64,000 nucleotides of DNA from assembly GCA_001599815.1 (NCBI GenBank), contig BCIA01000006.1, forward strand, positions 1,738,961-1,802,960. Direction: 5' to 3'. The translations under genes and the position numbers were made by a program. This DNA comes from Furcasterigmium furcatum (Eukaryota > Ascomycota > Sordariomycetes > Glomerellales > Plectosphaerellaceae). Below the pieces are notes generated by a model that ran no database searches, was not told the DNA's origin, and saw only the letters and a program-made list of their open reading frames with translations. Positions 1-10,581 of this stretch are shown here, piece after piece. Numbering within the stretch: the first letter of the stretch is position 1; the number at the start of each line of letters is the position of its first letter.

Positions 1-846
1 GAACCCAGCACGACTTTCTTGGAAGCCGGCCTTTGCTCATGTGTCATAGATGAGGAACCGGCATACACCGTAGAGCCAGAGGTCGATCCGACGGATATAC
101 TGCCCGTCGACGAGGATGCTACGATAGTGACAGGTGTGCCTGTTGTGGAGGCACTTGATCCACGTGAGATCCTCCTCCCCCTCTGATGCAGGCCGGATAG
201 GTATTTACATTCTCTCAGGTTATCGGGTTGAGCGAAGTAGCCGATGGGCACCAGGAACCGTGAGTCTATTCATTCGATGTTGAAAACTACACGGAAAGAC
301 GCTCACACCGACGCACAGGTATTCAAGATATACTGGTCGGAGCCAATGGGCGCAAGCGGCGCCCTGTCAGTGTCGAGCAAGCAGATGTTTACAGGCGACT
401 TCGGATCATTTTACACGGGTTTCAGGCGCTTCATTGTCGTCGCCACGGATGAAGGTCATAGTACCTGCGTGTATGTTTTCTGCACCTTCACTTTCGCCCC
501 CCGACTGACAAATGGCAGGCCAGTTGCTACCTATGGCGGAAAGGGCTGCAAGAAGCACGGCGTCAAGGCATCGAAGCACGGTGTCATATACGCGTACGGA
601 ACGAAGATTCGGTCGGTTGACGGAGAGCCTCGTCTTGGATTTCCGTCTGTGCGAATGAAGTTCACCGCCGATGGCGAAAAGCTTGCGCCCGCGTCGCGGG
701 TCAACTACTCCAAGTTGATCACGATCGAGCATAACTGCAAGGTGTTCTTCATCGGCTACATCCACAAGCGCGACTTCGACATCGTTACAGAGGCTGTCGA
801 CGACTGCTGGGGAGTCAAGCAACGACACACCGGCTACTTGGAGTAG
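1..846 (+). CDS. DUF6590 domain protein, 5' end cut by window edge
   Basis: Four exons join in one frame: 1-163 (already open at the left edge), 219-259, 319-470 and 519-846. The introns are 164-218, 260-318 and 471-518. The joined 227 residues begin with an acidic, low-complexity stretch, then show WAPGTVFKIYWSEPMG, FRRFIVV, GHSTCVP, TYGGKG, SRVNYSK and ITIEHNCKV. This order of blocks matches my knowledge of the fungal DUF6590 domain, which usually closes a long disordered N-terminal region. An ATG at 244 opens a 200-codon unspliced frame, but it would replace the conserved WAPGT start of the domain and keep the 48-nt third intron, so I do not use it. Function of the family is unknown; it is abundant and variable in filamentous fungi. 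The family call is firm; the exact exon borders are inferred. Confidence 0.82.
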
Positions 847-2145
847 ATGCCCGGACGTCTACCACCCTCTATTTACCACGTTATTTATCTCACGACTTAG
901 CGTCGACATGTCGCTACCAGAAAATTTATACGTTTTATCATCTCGACGGCACGGACGACATCTGCGCACCCACGGATGGCGAAGGAAGCCATGCTCCGAC
1001 TGGCAGATGGCCGGTTTATCTCCGACTCAGGACTGGGACCCAGCGACCGTGGCGGTGGCCTCATCAGGATAACGGTGTGGACAGGACACTCATGATTGTT
1101 CTTACTTATTTTCTTTTCTGGCATTATGATTTATGCAACACAGGCAAGCATTATGTTCTGCCGGTGGAAGCAGGAGAGCCAGCATTAGACGGAATGTGCT
1201 CAACAACTGCGGGCCATGCATGGCACTCGTTTTCACGTCGACTGTAGGTATGGTTAGACGCAAGGCATCACCAGCTTCGCGGTTTCTTTCGAAATATGAC
1301 ATTTACTGTTTCCTTGGACGGCGGGGCGGCCAGTGATGGGGCCCATCCAACATTGGCATTCGGGAGGTCCAGCCTGATGGGATTTGCGTTATCGTCAAGA
1401 GTCACATACCACCCATGTGTTGCCTGGTGATTGAGTGCCTCATGACCTACGTATGCAAGGGACCCCCCGGAGAGCTGGCAGATCGGTGAGGCAACCAGAC
1501 CAACAGACGTACCTGCAGAAGGAAACTACAATTCCAACAACACAGCCTCATCGAACAGTCACGCACCTGCAATTGGAAGCCGAGATAAAGCTCCAACAAA
1601 GTGCTCCCAATGGACCAGCTGGCGAGGGAATCCTTGCTTTCCAGTTGGATTTCTGCCCGATTTTACATCGGTAGCCCGAGCCTGGATTGTGGCGACAAGG
1701 CCAGGTCTATCGGCATCCGTTCCGGTGTAGGCATTCCCGTCTTGACCGAAGAAGTCAACGAGGTCTGAGCGATTGGATGGACCGGATTTAAGCTGCTGAC
1801 TGATGTTGGTCTAGCGCTTCCATGAGCCGAGGCTCGGTAACGACCATTTGTCTCCTGGCTAGCAGCTGGTCGATTCCCCCGCAGACGTCACCACCACGCG
1901 CACTGTACCCAATTGCGATCCCATTGCCTGGTTAGGATGGATTTCCGGGGGCGGACCCCTTGCTCCCTGAACGGTATCTCGTAAAGTTGAGCACGGTGGA
2001 CAGGGGCTGCCGACGAACCGAATCAACACCTACAAGACTGACAAAGTCCGTGGTCTCTTACAATTGCTCTCGTCTTTCTGCAATTGATCCTCTTCCCACG
2101 GTCAGACGAAGCCACACCACGAAGAGACATAAACCATCCGCAGCC
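847..2145. other. Intergenic region, no gene seen
   Basis: About 1.3 kb between the DUF6590 gene and the dehydrogenase start. Short open frames exist on both strands but none carries a recognisable motif or the third-position GC bias of the neighbouring genes. The last 190 bases stay open in the dehydrogenase frame and are probably its 5' leader. Confidence 0.6.
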
Positions 2146-3068
2146 ATGGCCTCCGAAGCTGAGATCCCCGACTTCCCGTCCCTCTTCTCCCTCAAGGGCA
2201 AGGTCGCCGTCGTGACAGGCGGCTCGCGAGGCCTCGGGCTGCACGCCGCGTCTGCGTACGCCCCCGTCGAACCCCTTCCGTCCCCCGCCTGCCGCTGACC
2301 ACCCGCCGCGCAAATAGCTTCCTCCAGGCCGGCGCCTCCAAGGTCTTCATCTCCTCCCGCAAGGCCAACGCCTGCGTCGAGGCCTGCAAGCTCCTCAACG
2401 CCCAGCCGAACCTCGCCCCCGGCGCCGTCGCCATCCCCGCCCCCGCCGACAGCTCGACCATCGCCGGCGTCGAGGCCCTCCTCGCCGAGGTCAAGAAGCA
2501 CACGGACAAGGTCGACATCCTCCTCGCGAACGCCGGCGCAACCTGGGGCGAGAAGTTTGACACCCACCCCGACAGCGCCTTCCAGAAGGTCATGGACCTC
2601 AACGTCAAGGCCGTCTTCAACACGATCCGCCTCTTCGCGCCGCTGCTCCAGAAGGCGAGCGCGGGCAACGCCGACCCCTCGCGCGTGATCATCACAGCGT
2701 CCGTCGCAGGCCTCGGCGTGAGCACCCTGGGCGAGCAGGGCACGTACGGCTACAGCGCCAGCAAGGCCGCCGTCATCCACCTGGGCAGGAACCTGGCGCT
2801 CGAGCTCGGGCCCAGGGGCATCACCGTCAACTCGATCGCGCCGGGCTTCTTCCCGAGCAAGATGAGCAACGGGCTGCTGAGCATGGCGGGCGGCGCGGAC
2901 TTGATGGGCCAGATGAACCCGACGGGCCGGCTGGGACGGCCGGAGGACATCGCCGGCGCCGTGGTCTACCTGGCCAGCCGGGCGGGCGCCTACGTGAACG
3001 GCGAGGTGCTTGCGATTGACGGCGGCGAGCAGTGGGCTCGCGGGCTGACGACGTCGTCGAAGATATAG
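2146..3068 (+). CDS. Short-chain dehydrogenase/reductase (RhlG-like)
   Basis: Two exons, 2146-2255 and 2318-3068, separated by a 62-nt intron (GTACGC donor, AAATAG acceptor), give 286 residues. The Rossmann motif TGGSRGLG lies near residue 28 and is followed by LLANAGA, the catalytic serine in ITASVAG, and the YSASK signature with the catalytic Tyr and Lys. The C-terminal part has NSIAPGFFPSKM and LAIDGGEQW, typical of classical SDRs of the 3-oxoacyl-ACP reductase/RhlG type. It should use NAD(P)H to reduce a carbonyl or oxidise an alcohol; the substrate cannot be read from the sequence. The start at 2146 has a good context and puts the Rossmann fold at the usual distance. The frame stays open upstream to 1960, but that extension has no family similarity. 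There is no obvious targeting signal, so it is probably cytosolic. Confidence 0.92.
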
Positions 3069-3314
3069 GGCGATATGCCGTATTCATGTGTGGGCCGGGA
3101 AGGAGAGATGGCGCATGTGTCTGAGGTCTTGTATTACGATCACGTCTGATTATGCTCTATCGCTGAGACAAGCGCCGTCCGCCCTCCCGCTGCGCCGTGC
3201 TTTTTGTGTATCTGTGATGCTATACGTGCATGCTCCATCCTTGCTCGTGTGACCGGCTGCTACCTACCCAGGTACTCTCGGGTTAATTATGGCTGGCTCG
3301 TTCGTCGAGACATG

Positions 3315-4637
3315 TCATGATATATCGTCCATCGCGTCCGGCTCCGAAGCCGGCACACCCGGCTTGCGCGCCACCCACGCGCTGGCCTTGTATACTGTCT
3401 GCAGCATCGAGTCCATGTCCTGGATGTACGGGGCGTCGATGCCGGTTACCCGTGACTCGACGGCGAAACCGACCGTCTCGACGAGGGCCATCACTTCGTC
3501 GTCTGCCAGCTCGAAGCTGCCGGGGTCCGCGATGCCGGAGGAGTTGTTATAGTCGTGCTCGCCGTCGCCGTCGTCGTCGCGGCCGTGGTTGCCAGGTGCA
3601 TTATTCTCAAAGTGCCACAGCAACGGGCCGACGTTGACGAGGATGCCGCCGGGCCGCAGACACGAGTATATGGTCTCGAGGTAGCGGATCAGGTTTGGGG
3701 CGGTGTCGAGGAAGAACACGGTGGCGACCACGTCGTAGCACTCGCGGTGCTCGTCGTCGCCGTAGAGGCAGAGGAAGTCCGCGGCGCACATGGTCATATC
3801 TCCCGCGACGCCTGGTGCCAGTGTGCCAAGCTCCGTGGCTGGGTGGATGTCCGGGACCGGGTAGCTACGGAGGTGGTTCTCGCGGGTGCGGTGGTTGGAG
3901 AAGGTGTGCACCCAGGGGTAGATTGTGTGCTGCTCCGCTCGGGATGTGCAGTTGAGAATGTAAGATGATGCTATTAGCTGGTGGTACGATATTTCGTTGC
4001 CCTCGGTGTCGTATCCGCGACGGCAAAGCTCGAAGACGAGGCGGCCAAGGCCGGCACCGGGGACGAGGACCTGAATGCGCTCGCCGCAACGGAGCTGCTG
4101 CTGGGCGGCGACGGCCTCGAAGACGGGGCTGAAGCAAGCGTTCCGCTCGGTAGCTCCGGCGGCAGACCAGTCACGGTAGAACTGGCGGATAGTGCTCCGG
4201 GCCTTGTCGATGTCCGTGTGCTTGGCGACGCCGTGCCACTCACGGGGCATGACCGGCTCCGAGCTACTGGCGGCCACATCGTCCTCAGGTGTAAGGCGGA
4301 AAGACTCAATGCCGATCTTTGCTATGGCGCGTGCCAGAACGGCGTTGGACTCGATGGCATCATCTGTCTTATCGAGGGTCTCGAGGAAGTTGAATGGCGG
4401 TTTGGCGAGCATCTGCCACTGCGCCTGGGGCAGCGCATAAAAGCTCTGCCGCCGGAGGTGAGTCACGTTGAAATGAGCGACCTTGGCATATTGACTTGAG
4501 AGGTTAGCTGAGCGCCGGAGCCTCTAGGCCTTTGAGTGCACTCACATGAAGGAGTCGAGGGCGCAGCAGATGACCTTCTTCTCCTCCGGGTCATCGATGC
4601 TGTCTGTTGTGCCTCCCCACTGGCCATTCTCGGCCAT
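3315..4637 (-). CDS. Carnosine N-methyltransferase-like (N2227 family)
   Basis: Exon 1 is 4637-4546 and exon 2 is 4494-3315 on the minus strand. The 51-nt intron (GTGAGT donor, CTCAAG acceptor) joins CCALDSF to IQYAKVAHFN. The product has 423 residues. The SAM-binding glycine loop PGAGLGRL is at about residues 176-183, followed by GNEIS (about 196-200), which is characteristic of the N2227/CARNMT family, and by FFLDTAPN with LRPGG. The N-terminal block FYALPQ also fits this family, whose founding members methylate the histidine side chain of carnosine. Fungi generally lack carnosine, so the fungal substrate is open; a small peptide or protein histidine is plausible but inferred. The gene converges on the dehydrogenase, with 246 bp between their stops. 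An acidic, Asn-rich stretch near residue 340 looks like a lineage-specific loop. Confidence 0.88.
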
Positions 4638-7600
4638 GGTGGCGTTCTGAGAGAGATAATTACGGCAGTGGATCGAGCTGGAGCGCCGCTTCGTGGGCTT
4701 GTGTACACGATCAAAGCAGCTGAGGTCGCGTGTGCGGTGCAGTGTGGTGAAGGGAATTCCGAGGTTTATGGGGCTCGACTCAGGACGGGACCACCGCGGA
4801 TTTGGCGCCCTCAACGTGGGGAATTCATGATTAGGCCAGGCGGGTTATGCCAGCGTCGATAACAGGTGAGGGGCTGCGGAGCGTCAGATCGAAAAGAACA
4901 TCTCGACTATATTTTCCAGGGTTTCAACGGGGTTTGCTGAGTTCAGCAGTCGAGGCCCTCAGCTGCATCACACATCGGCGCCTCCGTGGCCGGAGCCGAG
5001 GGGCTGCTGAGTGGAAGCTCGTGCACGTGACAGGTCAAATGCTGACACTGTCCGACGACGTTGACACTGTCCAGAACCACACTGTACGATGCGAGATGAC
5101 CTCGAATTCCCAATTCTCAAGAGGGTACAACATCAGGCAGAGCTGTAATTTAATTAGAGCTTTCGACAATTGCCCTTTATCCTATGGCTCTGCGACACAT
5201 CCCTCGGCCTCGGGCAGTGACACATATCACTTACACTGTTGGACGTCCATTGGTTGTCGTCTCCCAGCAGATATGACGCTCGTCGCCCCCGCGCTTCTAT
5301 CACGCGCCAACCAGGTTGAGGTTGCACAAATACAATGACGCCTGATCAGTGTTGTTCGGCGTGCTCCGAGATGTACCGGTACATGGAGGCTTGAGAGTCA
5401 TCCAGACCCGATATTCGACCTCCAGGGCCCGGATTTGGTGACCGACCTCTGAACCGCCTCGACCTACTCGTCCTGGAAACATATATGGTGATCTGCTTCC
5501 TGGATGGACTCAGGCACCGCCTGCCCGACCTGGCACTTTTAGTGTGTTTTCAGCCTCAAAAATATGATTCAGCATCGCAGGACAGCATTCTTATCCGCTG
5601 TGGACGACGGCCTGTCTCATTTGCCTGCCGCGTTGCAGTCGACGACCCAATGACTTCAGGTAGGATTGCGATAATCGACGGGCACATAATTCCGCGAGAT
5701 CAGGCATGTTGTCCTTCGAATGTCATTTTGTGAAGTCCTCGTGACTATCGAGCCATCCAAGTATGCCATCCTGACAGGATGTCTCCGATGGTTGTTTGAG
5801 TCCTCTTGAGCTGGGGATCAAGGACCTTCTGGGCCCGGGATATTAGGTCGGATCCAACCGACCCTGACCTCGCCATTGTGCAAATTCTTCACGTCCACCC
5901 CTGACTTGGAACACGAGGCGTCGTCGACGAGGAGGATTTGCGCCGAAGTGAGGAAGAATGGCCGAAACAAGACCTTCGCCAGCATTTCGGATTTACGAGA
6001 TGGCTTCCTTCCTTCTGCCTGAAATCATGCCTGGTTTCAATGTCAACGGATCGCCATCATCTCGCTAGCCAGGGGCAATCCTCAACAACATGAGCCGCTG
6101 ACCGGAGCACGCCAGTCTATCATGGCGTCTCGATCGGCAACACCCAAGGCACCGGCTCGGACATGAACGGACTGGAGTGTCAGACCAAGGAATGGCTGAA
6201 GCGACGCATTGCCAGGGGTTAGGGAGCATTCCAGCCTCTTTGAAAGGCCATCCGGTGCTAGCAAGAACCACTCGGCCCCCGGAAGAACCACCCCCGGGAG
6301 GCGCTAATGCTTAGTTTTGACCCAGGAACGATGCCTGGTGGCACATCTGATAAAGTTCAAGCCGAATAGAGTTATCAGATCGAAATGAAGGAAGTGTGAA
6401 ACCCACTCAAAGGCCCTCTTGGGGACACCCCTCCCAATTGCCCCCTGTTGTTTCCCCAGGGACAAGATAAAAGGGGGAGGTGAAGCTCGCATGAGGTTTC
6501 TGGCACGTGTTTTCCGCTTAGTGGGTCGAGATGTGCCGGGTGTCACTTTTGCTTTCGTGTTTCTATGACTGACCAAATGTGCCCTGTGGCTTTTGCCATC
6601 TCGTAAAGCTACGTACAAACAACTGCGCAACTTTCCTTATCATATGCTTCCTTTTTCTCGGGCGAGGGATTATCGACTCCTGCCGTGTGGCCCTCGGCCG
6701 AGCTTGGGGGGTACGTCCAGAACAAAAAGGGAGCGGCAGAGAATCGCCGGCTTCGGAGCTCGGAAATGGGAACATGGAATGCTTGACATCGAGATGAGAT
6801 TGATAAGATTACGTCTCAACCCGAGGAGCCGGAGCTTGGCGGAGCTTGCCAGAGGTGGCTGCATGTCGGCGATCTGATTGGACAACGGCATCAGTGATTG
6901 AGGCCTGCGAAACGGGGGATCCGCAATGTTTCCTCGGCACTTTTTCCCCAGCAGTGAATTGTCATTTTGCGCCCGGATTACGCAAGGCGACCGGCTGTGC
7001 ACATGCTTGCATGTGCGCGCCCGTGTCCCTCCTGGGAGTCTTGATATCGACAGAAGCAGCACGCGGCTGACCGGTCGGGCGGTGAGAGAAAGATTCGGCT
7101 CGGTTCGGGTTGTCGGCGCGCCGGTCAGGCGATTCGCGCGGACGACCGCACGAGGAGGAACGGTCCGAACACGAACAGGATCAGAAGCAGGGAAAATGCT
7201 GGCCCGGATCCAAGCCCTGGCCATCCTCTGAATGCCAGCCTGCCTGACTGAGCTATGCAGACGCCCTGGACACATCACCCCGGCATCATGCCCCTCGACG
7301 GCCACCGGAGGAGCTCCGCAGGGACTTCACTGCCGAAAAGGGGCGCGTCTTGTTGGGAGATTGTGGTGGGCAGGTCTCAGGGCGCAAACTGGCCACCTGG
7401 CATGCCGGCGGGACTGAGGGTGGCCTGACGAGGAGAAGCTGGTTCCGTACCGTCTTTCCCTCCCGTCCCTTATAACTTTCTGTCAGTGCTTTTTAATCTG
7501 ATTTTATCAGATGCTGTGGGTGGCAGGTTTGACAAGCCACCGCCAACCCGAACACGGATAAAGACACCCCCAGTTGCAGGCGGCATGTTGGGGAGAGCAG

Positions 7601-8706
7601 GGCAGGGGGGACAGCAGATCAGCCGCAAAGGACGCGTCGCGACAGGTCAGGTCAGCCCTCGATGACCTCAGAAGGGCATTGGGGGCTTGGGGGCATGTGT
7701 TGACCGACAGTCGGTTCGGTTCGAGATGACCTGGTCTGGACGGTTCGTTCGTTGATACTATGGAGAGCCCCGACAACGGCGGCGAGATTCTGCAGCGCAA
7801 TCGCTGCGAGTAATGGTGCAATGCGGGCATCGCATGCAACTCCCCACACGAGTGCACATAAAGTATGTAATGCCAGCGGTGCAACTTGCTCAGAACCCGG
7901 CATTGTGGGCGCCCTCCCCCGCAAGCCCAGGGGAGAGCGGGACATGCGCCCCTCTGGGACTGGGAGTCGGGGAGAGTCCCAAAGTTTAGTTTCGAGGAGA
8001 TACCAAGTCCAGAGGAATCGGCGACGACCGGCTTTGGTCGGGTCGAAGGGGGGCGTGAGGAGGGTGCGATGATTCGGCAAAGGGGGTGTGTGTAGCGGGG
8101 AGAAGGAAGACTGAGCGAATTGTCGCCCATCATTCGCTCATCGATTCAGTCAGCGTTGGGCGCTGACGCCTGCTGAACAATCCTGACAAGTCCCCTGAAG
8201 CACCGCCAAGAGTCCAGATGATCCAGATAAGAGCACTAGCGTCACCCCTCCTCGGCCTAGCGTTCGTAGAAACACGCCTCTCCCTGGGTTTTCCTCCTTT
8301 CTCCGGACCAAGGACACTTTGATTGGGTTCCGATGACCGCGTCCTGCCTCTCATCAGTCATTCAGCCTTTTTCTACACGGCGCCTCCCCCTTCCTCCTCC
8401 CTCGGCCGGCCCAACTCTTCTGGATTCTTCACCAGAGCACACTACCAATATCTTTGTCGTGTCTTTGCAAGACGATACCACCATCGGGCTTCTGTGTCTA
8501 CAAAAGCAATCGTGCCTCGTCTCCACTGCCATTGCCGAATACCCTTGCAGCATGCTCAACGCCGCCTCTTGACGAATCCACCCGCTTTCCGCCACTCTCC
8601 TCCCACTTCTTCTTGCTCCGATCCCTCTGGGTGCCGTCTTTCACCACAACCAACACCGACTCCTCCTCTCATCCTCGATCCATTGAGACCACTGCTTGAC
8701 GACGCA
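4638..8706. other. 4-kb intergenic region, no supported gene
   Basis: Open frames up to about 210 codons occur on both strands (for example 6670-7305 and 7507-8133, minus), but they are rich in Arg, Ser, Pro and Cys, match no family I know and overlap each other. The last 380 bases (8323-8706) stay open in the frame of the next gene and are CT-rich, as expected for a 5' leader. Confidence 0.55.
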
Positions 8707-10581
8707 ATGGCCGCTACAACAAAGGTCTCGGCCCTCATCGCCGCAGCCTCCAACTGCATCCCTGAGGAGCCCCGAACCCCCTCCATCGCCCCCTCGCTCA
8801 CCTTCTCCGAAGAGTCGGAGGATGTCGAAGAGCTGCCGAACCCCGACGCCATTCGCCGCCGCCGTGCGTCTACCAGACTCATTGCCCAGAGTGCCGACGA
8901 TATCAAGCGCATCACCGGCGAGTCCACCGCCCAATTGATCCAACGATGCTGTGGTGGCGGTTGCTGCATGAAGTTGGGCAAGAAGAAGGACGGCGTTGAA
9001 TACGAGACGGTCCCTCTGCCCGACAACAATGCCTTCAAGGCCCTCGCCCTGCGAATTAGCGAGATCCCGACAACCCTCACCAGCGTGTGCGACCTCCCCG
9101 AGCAGAACGTCTTCTTCGAGAGCGTTCCTCGGCCCTCCAACAACCCCTCCTACCCCTCCTCCTCCCCTGTCGACTCGGCCATCTCCCTCGGCAACGATAC
9201 CGCGTCCGAGACGAGCGCGAGCTCGGCTTCCCTCAGCCTTCCCAGCGCAATCAGCGCTCTGAAGCTCGAGGACATCAACACCCAGATTCAACCCCCTACC
9301 TTTGTGCAGCCCCACCCTCCCCACCACGTCTTTGCCGCTCGCATCGACACCACGAGGGAGCTGACCAAGCCCGGCGCCGAGAAGAGGACCTTCCACTTCG
9401 ACCTCGATATCACAAAGTACCCCGAGGAGGATGGCCTTGACTTCAAGGTCGGCGGTGCCATTGGCGTCATGGCACCCAACGATACGGAGATGGTCGATGA
9501 CATCTTCGATGCCCTCATGATGCCCCGCTTCCTCCGCAACAAGCCCGTCGTCCTCAAGACCTCCAAGGGCAGGTGGCCTACTGTCTGGGGTGACGACAAG
9601 GCCAGGGAGATCATCACCACTCGGCGCGACCTCCTCACATGGTGCTCCGACATCCAGTCGTACCCTCCGACCAAGCCCATGCTCCGCCTTCTCGCCGAGC
9701 ACACTGCCGACGAGAACGAGAAGAAGATTCTCATGTTCCTCTGCTCGGCTGAGGGCCAGGGCGTCTTCTGCGACTTCAGGACCGGTCCCCATGTCACGGT
9801 GGCCCAGCTCCTGCACGCCTTCCCCAGCGCACACCCGCCCCTGGACGCCCTGCTGTCCACCCTGCAGCCCCTGATGCCCCGCTTCTACTCGCTGTCCAAT
9901 GACCCACATGAGTCGTTCAAGACACGCGACGGCAAGGTGCACCGGCTCGTCGAGATTGCAGTCACGGTTCATGAGACCTCTGACTGGCGCGGCGGCAACC
10001 GGACCGGCCTCGGCTCGGGCTTCTTTGAGCGGCAGGCGCTCAAATTCCTCGAGGCCCAGAAGAACGGTGACAAGAGCCCCGAAGTCTACATTCCCATGTT
10101 CAAGGGCCTCATGGCCAACCCCCTCGCCAAGCAATTCGTGTCGGACGGGCCGATGCTGCTCATCGGCGCGGGCGTGGGCATTGCGCCGTTCCGCGGATTC
10201 GTGCAGCGCCGCCTCAAGACGGCCAACTGCGCCAACAAGGTGTGGGTGCTGCAGGGCATCCGCGACTCGCTCGTCGACGAGATCTACAGCGGCGAGTGGG
10301 GTGTGCACGAGGACGAGGTCAAGCGCGTCATCCAGAGCCGGCGAGGCGAGGGCCGGTACGTGCAGGAGGAGGTGCGGCACCAGGCGGACCTGGTGTGGTA
10401 CATTTCCAACGCCGTCGACGGGCGCGTCTTCGTCTGCGGCAGCAGCAAGGGTATGGGCGAGGGAGTCGAGGATGCGCTCGTCGACGTGGCCATGCAGAAG
10501 GGCAACCTGGAGCGAGAGGAGGCAAAGAAGTACTGGGAGCTGAAGAAGGAGGCAGGACAGTACATTGCCGAGACGTGGTAG
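8707..10581 (+). CDS. CPR/sulfite-reductase-type FAD-NADPH oxidoreductase lacking FMN domain
   Basis: One exon codes for 624 residues from the ATG at 8707. Residues 1-200 are low in complexity and hold a compact cysteine cluster CCGGGCC (81-87). From about residue 210 the protein follows the P450-reductase plan: a connecting domain, the FAD motif RFYSLSN (392-398), GSGFFERQ, the NADPH loop GAGVGIAPFRGF (487-498), VCGSSKGMGEGVEDAL (from 576) and a C-terminal tryptophan (624), which in this family stacks on the flavin. There is no flavodoxin (FMN) domain, so electrons should pass from NADPH to FAD and then directly to an unknown acceptor. The frame is open for another 128 codons back to an ATG at 8323; that extension is Pro/Ser/Arg-rich and more likely leader. 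Neighbours give no hint of a pathway. The fold is certain; the role is unknown. Confidence 0.88.
   Translation: MAATTKVSALIAAASNCIPEEPRTPSIAPSLTFSEESEDVEELPNPDAIRRRRASTRLIAQSADDIKRITGESTAQLIQRCCGGGCCMKLGKKKDGVEYETVPLPDNNAFKALALRISEIPTTLTSVCDLPEQNVFFESVPRPSNNPSYPSSSPVDSAISLGNDTASETSASSASLSLPSAISALKLEDINTQIQPPTFVQPHPPHHVFAARIDTTRELTKPGAEKRTFHFDLDITKYPEEDGLDFKVGGAIGVMAPNDTEMVDDIFDALMMPRFLRNKPVVLKTSKGRWPTVWGDDKAREIITTRRDLLTWCSDIQSYPPTKPMLRLLAEHTADENEKKILMFLCSAEGQGVFCDFRTGPHVTVAQLLHAFPSAHPPLDALLSTLQPLMPRFYSLSNDPHESFKTRDGKVHRLVEIAVTVHETSDWRGGNRTGLGSGFFERQALKFLEAQKNGDKSPEVYIPMFKGLMANPLAKQFVSDGPMLLIGAGVGIAPFRGFVQRRLKTANCANKVWVLQGIRDSLVDEIYSGEWGVHEDEVKRVIQSRRGEGRYVQEEVRHQADLVWYISNAVDGRVFVCGSSKGMGEGVEDALVDVAMQKGNLEREEAKKYWELKKEAGQYIAETW

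Noticed and set aside
244..846. 200-codon unspliced reading of the DUF6590 gene from the ATG at 244
   Set aside because: It ignores three good introns; splicing restores the conserved domain start and the GHSTCVP block and connects to the upstream open exon.
2058..2780. 240-codon minus-strand frame over the dehydrogenase
   Set aside because: Shadow of GC-rich plus-strand coding; low-complexity composition.
6236..6262. TGAAAGGCCAYCCGGTG shared with 11159-11175 as a dispersed repeat
   Set aside because: The match is only about 17 bases and ends abruptly on both sides; chance cannot be excluded.
6670..7305. 211-codon minus-strand frame in the 4-kb gap
   Set aside because: No family motif, composition dominated by Arg/Ser/Pro, and overlapped by several similar frames in other frames.
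7507..8133. 208-codon minus-strand frame
   Set aside because: Composition of random GC-rich DNA; no conserved block or splice-supported extension.
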